36,748 nt of DNA, taken from positions 1 through 36,748 of the forward strand of contig UQOJ01000015.1 of NCBI GenBank assembly GCA_900542635.1. The letters are read 5' to 3'. Shown piece by piece: positions 32,326-36,748 of the stretch (the stretch's first letter is position 1; each line of letters starts with the position of its first letter). The DNA comes from an uncultured Collinsella sp. (GTDB lineage: Bacteria > Actinomycetota > Coriobacteriia > Coriobacteriales > Coriobacteriaceae). The notes beneath the pieces are model-generated. The model searched no databases and was not told the origin of the DNA. It saw only the letters and a program-made list of their open reading frames with translations. A program made the translations under genes and the position numbers.

Positions 32326-33228
32326 CTACGAGACGTGCTCGGGCGCTCCCGCCATGCGAGCCTGTCCATGTGCGCGGAGGCGCGGAAGCTCGACGGTTGC
32401 CACCATGACGCCGGTGAGGATGAGGGCGGCGCCAAAGAAGGCGATGGGGCTCAGGACCTCGCCAACCAAGAAGAACGAAAAGACGGCGGAGCAGACTGGC
32501 TCGAGCGAGAAGGCGAAGCCAGTGGTCTCGGCGGGCACGTGGGGCTGCACGAGCGTTTGGGTGATAAAGCCGTAAGCAGAGCAGATGAGTGCGAGCGCAA
32601 TGACGACCACGATCTCGCTGGGCGTACTGGGAAGCGTGAAGCCGCCAAAGGTGAATGCGGCGATGCCCGAGAACAAGCCGCCAAAGCCCAGCTGCCAAAC
32701 GCCCAGAGCCAGCGGGTCGACATCTTCGACAAAGCGCTTCGCCACAATGATGTGTCCGGCGTAGACAAAGGCGGAGAGCAGCATGATGATCGCGCCCGGG
32801 TTCAGGCTGGTAAAGTCGGCGCCCGAGAGCAGCAGCATGCCGCAGGTGACGATGGCGGTGCCGACGAGCACTTTGCGCTCGGGGGCGCGACGCAGCAGGG
32901 CGGCGTTGGCAAACGGTACGATCACGACCGTCAGGCTCTGCAAAAAGCCGGCGGTAGAGGCGGAGGTGAGGCTGGAGCCCAGGCACATGCAGGTGAGTTC
33001 AGTTGCCATGATGGCGCCGATGATGGCAGCGCGGACCATGAGGTCGCGGTTGATGCGGAAAGCGTGCTTGTGGAAGAGCAGCAGGCAGGCCGCAAAAGCG
33101 ATGATGCAACGAAGCGCGACGATGCTCGTGGCGTTCATGCTGTCCATGCCAATTTTCATGAGGGGGTACGAAAAGCCCCATGCGACGGGAACGGAAAATG
33201 AGAGCGCGATTGCTTTTTTGCGATCCAT
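32326..33228 (-). CDS. DMT-superfamily (EamA) transporter
   Basis: 300 residues with ten predicted membrane helices in two EamA halves (about 6-140 and 150-290). The first half begins 'ALSFSVPVAWGFSYPLMKIG', and the second includes 'LGVWQLGFGGLFSGIAAFTF' and 'SLEPVCSAVFSFFLVGEVLS', the usual 'EP...' signature of this drug/metabolite family. Such proteins export amino acids, metabolites or drugs; the substrate is unknown. AAGGAG lies a few bases before the ATG at 33228. It is divergent from a LysR regulator gene 158 bases away, a common arrangement in which the regulator controls the exporter. The gene is intact. Confidence 0.9.
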   Translation of the reverse strand: MDRKKAIALSFSVPVAWGFSYPLMKIGMDSMNATSIVALRCIIAFAACLLLFHKHAFRINRDLMVRAAIIGAIMATELTCMCLGSSLTSASTAGFLQSLTVVIVPFANAALLRRAPERKVLVGTAIVTCGMLLLSGADFTSLNPGAIIMLLSAFVYAGHIIVAKRFVEDVDPLALGVWQLGFGGLFSGIAAFTFGGFTLPSTPSEIVVVIALALICSAYGFITQTLVQPHVPAETTGFAFSLEPVCSAVFSFFLVGEVLSPIAFFGAALILTGVMVATVELPRLRAHGQARMAGAPEHVS

Positions 33229-33310
33229 GGGACTCCTTTTGTTACAGAACGGTTTCGTACAAAGGATTCTGCGCTCAGATGTGGATGTAGTAAAGCGAAT
33301 GTATCTTCAG

Positions 33311-33330
33311 TATGATTAAGCAAAGCTAAA
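33311..33330 (+). promoter_or_regulatory. Candidate LysR-type operator and -10 in the divergent region
   Basis: TATGAT (33311-33316) could be a -10. It overlaps an imperfect palindrome, TTAAGC-AAA-GCTAAA (33316-33330), of the T-N11-A kind bound by LysR proteins. It lies between the DMT gene and its divergent regulator. Confidence 0.35.
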
Positions 33331-33386
33331 GTAGGCAAGAAAGGCGCTGGCAAAACGTTTTACGGCTGCGTCGATGTGGAGGCACG

Positions 33387-34253
33387 ATGGCATCGCGGTA
33401 TCAGATTGTATGTATGGTGGTCGATCGCGGCAGCCTGAAAGGTGCGGCCGACGAGCTGGGCTATACGCAAAGCGCGGTGAGCCAGGCCGTCAAAGCGCTC
33501 GAGCGCGAGCTGGGTACCACGCTTATCGAGCGCGGAAAGCAGGGCGTTTCGCTTACGCGCGACGGTAAACAATATCTGCCGTACCTGCGCCAGATTGTGA
33601 CTGCCGAGGCCGAGCTCGAGGGCAAGCGCCAGGAGCTGCTGGGGCTTTCGTCGACCGATATTCGCATCGCGACGTTTACCAACGTGAGTCGTACCGTGCT
33701 GCCGCGTGTGATCCGCGACTTTGGTGCGCTGCACCCGGGCGTACGCTTTACCCTCAAGCAGGGCGACTACACGCGCAACGCCCAATGGGTGCACGACGGC
33801 GTAGTGGATTTTTGCTTTACGGCACGTGGGTTTACCGCAGGGCTCGAGAAGCGCGTGGTCTATCACGACGAGTTGGTGGCACTGTTGCCTGTCGCGCATC
33901 CGCTGGCGGCAAAGGAGAAGGTGACGCTCGCCGACCTGGCTTCCGAGCCGTTTGTGCTGCTGGATGAGGGCGAACAGAGCCTGGTGCTCGATGCATTCGC
34001 GGCGCATGGCCTGTCGCCGCACGTGACGAGTGAAGTGACCGACGACTACACCATTATGGCGATGGTGGAGGAGGGCCTAGGCGTGAGCATGCTCTACCGT
34101 CGTACTGTGGAGGGCATGCGAGCCGATATTCGTGTGCGGCCCATCGTGCATGCCCCCTCGCGCGACGTGGTGGCCGCCTGGCGCAGCTGGGACACCATGC
34201 CCATCGCCACGAGGCACTTTATCGACTATATGAGCTCACATATTGTCAATTAA
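33387..34253 (+). CDS. LysR-family transcriptional regulator
   Basis: 288 residues. The N-terminal winged helix has 'VVDRGSLKGAADELGYTQSA' and 'VSQAVKALERELGTTLIERG', the standard LysR pattern. The C-terminal substrate-binding domain (about 90-285) contains 'IRIATFTNVSRTVLPRVIRD', 'DELVALLPVAHPLA' and 'DYTIMAMVEEGLGVSMLYRR', as in LysR family co-inducer domains. GGAGG lies five bases upstream of the ATG. It is divergent from a DMT exporter gene, so it probably senses the exporter's substrate or a related metabolite and controls that gene; this is inference from position. The 3' end is 27 bases from the convergent MATE gene. Confidence 0.93.
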   Translation: MASRYQIVCMVVDRGSLKGAADELGYTQSAVSQAVKALERELGTTLIERGKQGVSLTRDGKQYLPYLRQIVTAEAELEGKRQELLGLSSTDIRIATFTNVSRTVLPRVIRDFGALHPGVRFTLKQGDYTRNAQWVHDGVVDFCFTARGFTAGLEKRVVYHDELVALLPVAHPLAAKEKVTLADLASEPFVLLDEGEQSLVLDAFAAHGLSPHVTSEVTDDYTIMAMVEEGLGVSMLYRRTVEGMRADIRVRPIVHAPSRDVVAAWRSWDTMPIATRHFIDYMSSHIVN

Positions 34254-34280
34254 TGACTGGCGTGGCGTTGAGTGCGGTGT

Positions 34281-35663
34281 TTAGCGGGCTGTCGCTTTGG
34301 CTTGGGTGGCGCGATAGGTGCGTGCAGGGTGGCAAAGTAGTACCGCTACGACCATAAAGAACGCCGTGGTGCCCAGGCTGATGGGATAGACCATCATGAT
34401 GTTCGCAAAGGTGCGGAAGTGCGGGAACACGCAGAACACCCAATAGAAGCGGATGCCGCAGACGCAGATCATGGTGATGAGGGCGGGCGTGAGCGAGATA
34501 CCAAAGCCGCGCAGGTAGCCGGACATGTTTTCGTAGAACATGCTAAAGGCGTACGCCGGGAAGATCGAACATACGCGGATATAGCCGATCGAGACGATGT
34601 TGGGATCGCTGTTAAAGAGCGACAAGATCTCGCGCCCCAGGCCGACAATAACGATGATCGTGGTGAGTGCAACGATACCGCCTTCGACCAGGCAGACCTT
34701 GAGCGTTTTGGTGCAGCGGTCGATCTGGCGGGCACCGTGGTTTTGTCCCACGAAGGTGGTGCAAGCCTGGCTAAAGCTGTTGAGCAGGTTGTAGCATACG
34801 TACTCCAAGCTCATAGCGGCGCTCGATGCCGCCATGACCTCGGTGCCCAGACTGTTGATGGCAGACTGGATGATGATGTTGGCGACGGCAAAGACGGCGC
34901 TTTGGATGCCGGCGGGCAGGCCGATCTTGACGATGCGTTTGAGGGCGACGGGATCGATAGCCAAGTCGCGCGGGGTGACGCGGACGACGGAGTCGGTCTT
35001 GAGCAGGCGGATAAAGAGCGTGGCGGCGCTGACGGTGTAGGCGATGGCGGTGGCGATGGCGACGCCCGCGACACCCCAGTGGAGCACAGGGACAAAGATG
35101 AGATCCAGGCCAATGTTGAGGACGGTGGACACGGCAAGCGCCTGCAGCGGCATGCGGGTGATGCCGACGGAGCGGAAGATCGCGGCCTCAAAGTTGTAGA
35201 GCAAGATCGAGGGCATGCTGAGCAAAAAGACGCGCAGGTAGAGCGAAGCGAGCGGCATGGTTTCGGCGGGAACGTTGAGCGCGGCGAGCATGGGCTCGGC
35301 AAAGATCTCGCCCAGCGCGATGACGACAAAGCCCACAAGCGCCATTAAAATCGAGGTATGGACGGCGCGTTTGACCATGTTCTGATCGTTGCGGCCGATA
35401 GCGTTGGCGATGACCACGTTGGAGCCAAGCGACATGCCAATAAACAGGTTGAGCATAAGACTGGTAAGCGGAACATTGGAGCCGACCGCCGCCATGGCGA
35501 GGGTTCCCTGGTCGCCCGAGAAGTTACCGATGATGACGGTGGCGATGAGGTTCGACAGCTGCTCCAAGATGCTCGTGGCGGCCACGGGGAAGGCGAACAG
35601 GGGAATATTGCGCCACAGCGATCCGGTGGTCATGTCAATGTGCTTAGATGCGGTATCAGCCAT
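34281..35663 (-). CDS. MATE-family multidrug/metabolite transporter
   Basis: 460 residues with twelve membrane helices in two halves. The first begins 'LWRNIPLFAFPVAATSILEQ', and 'IGNFSGDQGTLAMAAVGSNVP' and 'YVCYNLLNSFSQACTTFVGQ' mark the MATE fold of the DinF/NorM type. MATE proteins exchange Na+ or H+ for cationic drugs or metabolites. The specific substrate cannot be determined. The ribosome site is weak (GAGAG a few bases upstream). Its coding region is convergent with the LysR gene and divergent from the rRNA methyltransferase gene, with repeat copy C in that latter gap. Confidence 0.92.
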   Translation of the reverse strand: MADTASKHIDMTTGSLWRNIPLFAFPVAATSILEQLSNLIATVIIGNFSGDQGTLAMAAVGSNVPLTSLMLNLFIGMSLGSNVVIANAIGRNDQNMVKRAVHTSILMALVGFVVIALGEIFAEPMLAALNVPAETMPLASLYLRVFLLSMPSILLYNFEAAIFRSVGITRMPLQALAVSTVLNIGLDLIFVPVLHWGVAGVAIATAIAYTVSAATLFIRLLKTDSVVRVTPRDLAIDPVALKRIVKIGLPAGIQSAVFAVANIIIQSAINSLGTEVMAASSAAMSLEYVCYNLLNSFSQACTTFVGQNHGARQIDRCTKTLKVCLVEGGIVALTTIIVIVGLGREILSLFNSDPNIVSIGYIRVCSIFPAYAFSMFYENMSGYLRGFGISLTPALITMICVCGIRFYWVFCVFPHFRTFANIMMVYPISLGTTAFFMVVAVLLCHPARTYRATQAKATAR

Positions 35664-35727
35664 ACGCTCTCAATCTCTAACATGCTCTTTCGTGCTTATT
35701 TGCGCAGACGATGATACTCCTAATCGA

Positions 35728-35785
35728 CTAGTCATTGGGGACGTTCTTAAACGACTGGTTATTCAAGAACGTCCCCAATGACTAG
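35728..35785. repeat. Palindromic intergenic repeat, copy C
   Basis: Perfect 21-bp arms (35728-35748 and 35765-35785) around a 16-base loop. Same family as copies A and B. It lies between divergent genes, just upstream of a GACAAT box at 35801-35806. Confidence 0.92.
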
Positions 35786-35841
35786 GTGGGGAAGGCGTGC
35801 GACAATGGTGGTCGTTGTGTTGTTCGCGCTAAGGAGTTGCC

Positions 35842-36657
35842 ATGTTGTTGTGTCCCGTTTGCCATGAGCCGTTGGTGGACAATGAGCGCGGTGCTGCATG
35901 TGCGGGCGGACACCGGTTTGACCGTGCGCGCGAGGGCTATCTATATCTACTGCGCTCGTCCAAGAGCGGCGACTCCATGGGTGATCCCAAGTCGCAGGCG
36001 CGCAGCCGTCGCGACTTCTTGAACTGTGGCTACTATGCACCGTTGCGCGATACGATGGTCGAGCTCGTGCGCGAACGAGCTCAGCGGTGCGCGGCTACGT
36101 CGGACAAGCCGCTGCCCTTGCTCGACATTTGCTGTGGCGAGGGGTATTACACGAGTGCTATGGGCGCGGTGCCGGGCGTGGATGCTTACGGCTTTGACCT
36201 GGGCAAAGAGATGGTGCGCCTTGCCGCCAAGCGCGGCGATGCGACCTACTTCGTGGCCAACATGAAGGACATCCCCGTGGCCGATGGCGCCTTCGATATG
36301 GTGACCGAGCTCTTTGCTCCCTTTAACGAGCGCGAGTTTGCTCGCGTGCTGGCGCCAGAGGGTTCGCTTTACACCGTGGTGCCGGGCGCCCGTCATCTGT
36401 TTGGGCTCAAGGAGGTGCTCTACGACACGCCGTACCTTAACGATGAGAAGCTGCCGAAGGCCACCGAGTTCGAGTTGGTCGGAACGCAGCGGGTGTCTGC
36501 GAAAATTACGCTCCAGACCCAGGCCGACATCGAGGCGGTGTTCCAGATGACGCCGTACTACTATCGCACGCGCCCTGCCGACAAAGAGCGCCTGGCAAAT
36601 TTGGACACCCTTCAGACCGACATCGACTTCATCATCGCCGAGTACCGTCACAGCTAA
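35842..36657 (+). CDS. RlmA-like 23S rRNA (guanine-N1)-methyltransferase
   Basis: 271 residues. The N-terminal zinc finger has Cys4, Cys7, Cys20 and His24 ('CPVCHEPL', 'CAGGHRFDRAREGY'), as in RlmA/RlmAII proteins that methylate guanine in helix 35 of 23S rRNA. A 'GDPKSQARSRRDFLNCGYYAPL' segment links to a Rossmann-type SAM domain with 'LLDICCGEGYYTSAM' (motif I) and 'VTELFAPFNEREFARVLAPE'. In RlmAII the modification can give resistance to macrolides such as tylosin, but that needs testing; here the protein is only assigned to the RlmA family. AAGGAG lies six bases upstream of the ATG. The gene is single, with a GACAAT box at 35801-35806 upstream. Confidence 0.9.
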   Translation: MLLCPVCHEPLVDNERGAACAGGHRFDRAREGYLYLLRSSKSGDSMGDPKSQARSRRDFLNCGYYAPLRDTMVELVRERAQRCAATSDKPLPLLDICCGEGYYTSAMGAVPGVDAYGFDLGKEMVRLAAKRGDATYFVANMKDIPVADGAFDMVTELFAPFNEREFARVLAPEGSLYTVVPGARHLFGLKEVLYDTPYLNDEKLPKATEFELVGTQRVSAKITLQTQADIEAVFQMTPYYYRTRPADKERLANLDTLQTDIDFIIAEYRHS

Positions 36658-36693
36658 CAACCCGCCAAAAAGGGACAGGTTTATTTTGGTAGG

Positions 36694-36748
36694 TTGGGAC
36701 TGCGGACGATTTCTTGGACCGCTACGCGGCCCTTCCCAGCGCGGCGCG
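36694..36748. repeat. Right copy of 55-bp terminal inverted repeat
   Basis: Exact reverse complement of bases 1-55. From 36699 the plus strand is open to the end and reads TADDFLDRYAALPSAA with coding-like codon choice; the first in-frame stop upstream is TAG at 36690. This suggests the repeat is part of a gene or larger element that continues beyond the window. Confidence 0.95.

Noticed and set aside
34419..35348. Open frame of about 310 codons opposite the MATE gene
   Set aside because: It is antisense to a well-supported transporter and its translation is strongly acidic and low in complexity, as expected from a frame shadow of GC-rich DNA.
1..36748. CRISPR array, tRNA or rRNA genes, prophage or IS elements
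   Set aside because: I saw no regularly spaced direct repeats, tRNA cloverleaf, rRNA-like stretch, integrase or transposase. Short palindromic repeats are the only mobile-looking sequences.

Overview
The window looks like a chromosomal contig of a high-GC Gram-positive gut actinobacterium of the class Coriobacteriia, most like Collinsella. This is inferred from the strong GC bias at third codon positions, the AAAGGAG-type ribosome sites, the mix of gene families (a CD1871A-type small protein beside a NapH-like ferredoxin and a TlpA lipoprotein, a Tat-type surface protein, an EvgS-like hybrid kinase) and the many short palindromic intergenic repeats. No rRNA, tRNA, CRISPR array, transposase or phage gene was seen. 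No stretch longer than 300 bases lacks a gene. Thirty-two protein genes are supported, one of them a 48-residue gene with a TTG start.

Layout. 1-2400: a lipoprotein, then a small Xre regulator with a small membrane protein behind a strong promoter; each unit ends in a look-alike terminator. 2440-9858 (minus): an OmpR-type response regulator, its sensor kinase, a LuxR-type regulator and a 1455-residue exported, probably wall-anchored protein all run the same way. 9949-11991 (plus): a compact redox operon made of a CxxC micro-protein, a membrane polyferredoxin and a thioredoxin-fold lipoprotein. 12246-16507: a MacB-like ABC exporter subunit with a very large external domain, then a tRNA-dihydrouridine synthase. 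16572-17696 (minus): a glutaredoxin and an Xre/zinc-ribbon/TipAS fusion regulator. 17838-19902: TrmO-like tRNA methyltransferase and a MalY/PatB C-S lyase. 19997-23323 (minus): a flavin-type split-barrel protein and an EvgS-like hybrid histidine kinase. 23568-25993: a two-helix potassium channel, a LOG-family hydrolase and a ClC-family protein. 26084-28064 (minus): a GntR/ABC ATPase/permease operon with a palindromic operator. 28280-31462: prfC, a Vut/YhhQ-type transporter and a short-chain dehydrogenase. 31513-36657: uracil-DNA glycosylase, a DMT exporter divergent from a LysR regulator, a MATE transporter and an RlmA-like rRNA methyltransferase.

Two features cut across genes. First, the window begins and ends with the same 55 bases in opposite orientation, so the ends are copies of one repeat; this is either where an assembly graph broke or the ends of an invertible segment. 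Second, palindromic elements of a shared family sit in three intergenic spaces, and a recurring (T/G)ACAAT box, probably a -10 element, lies upstream of seven genes, one of which appears to be translated from a leaderless message.
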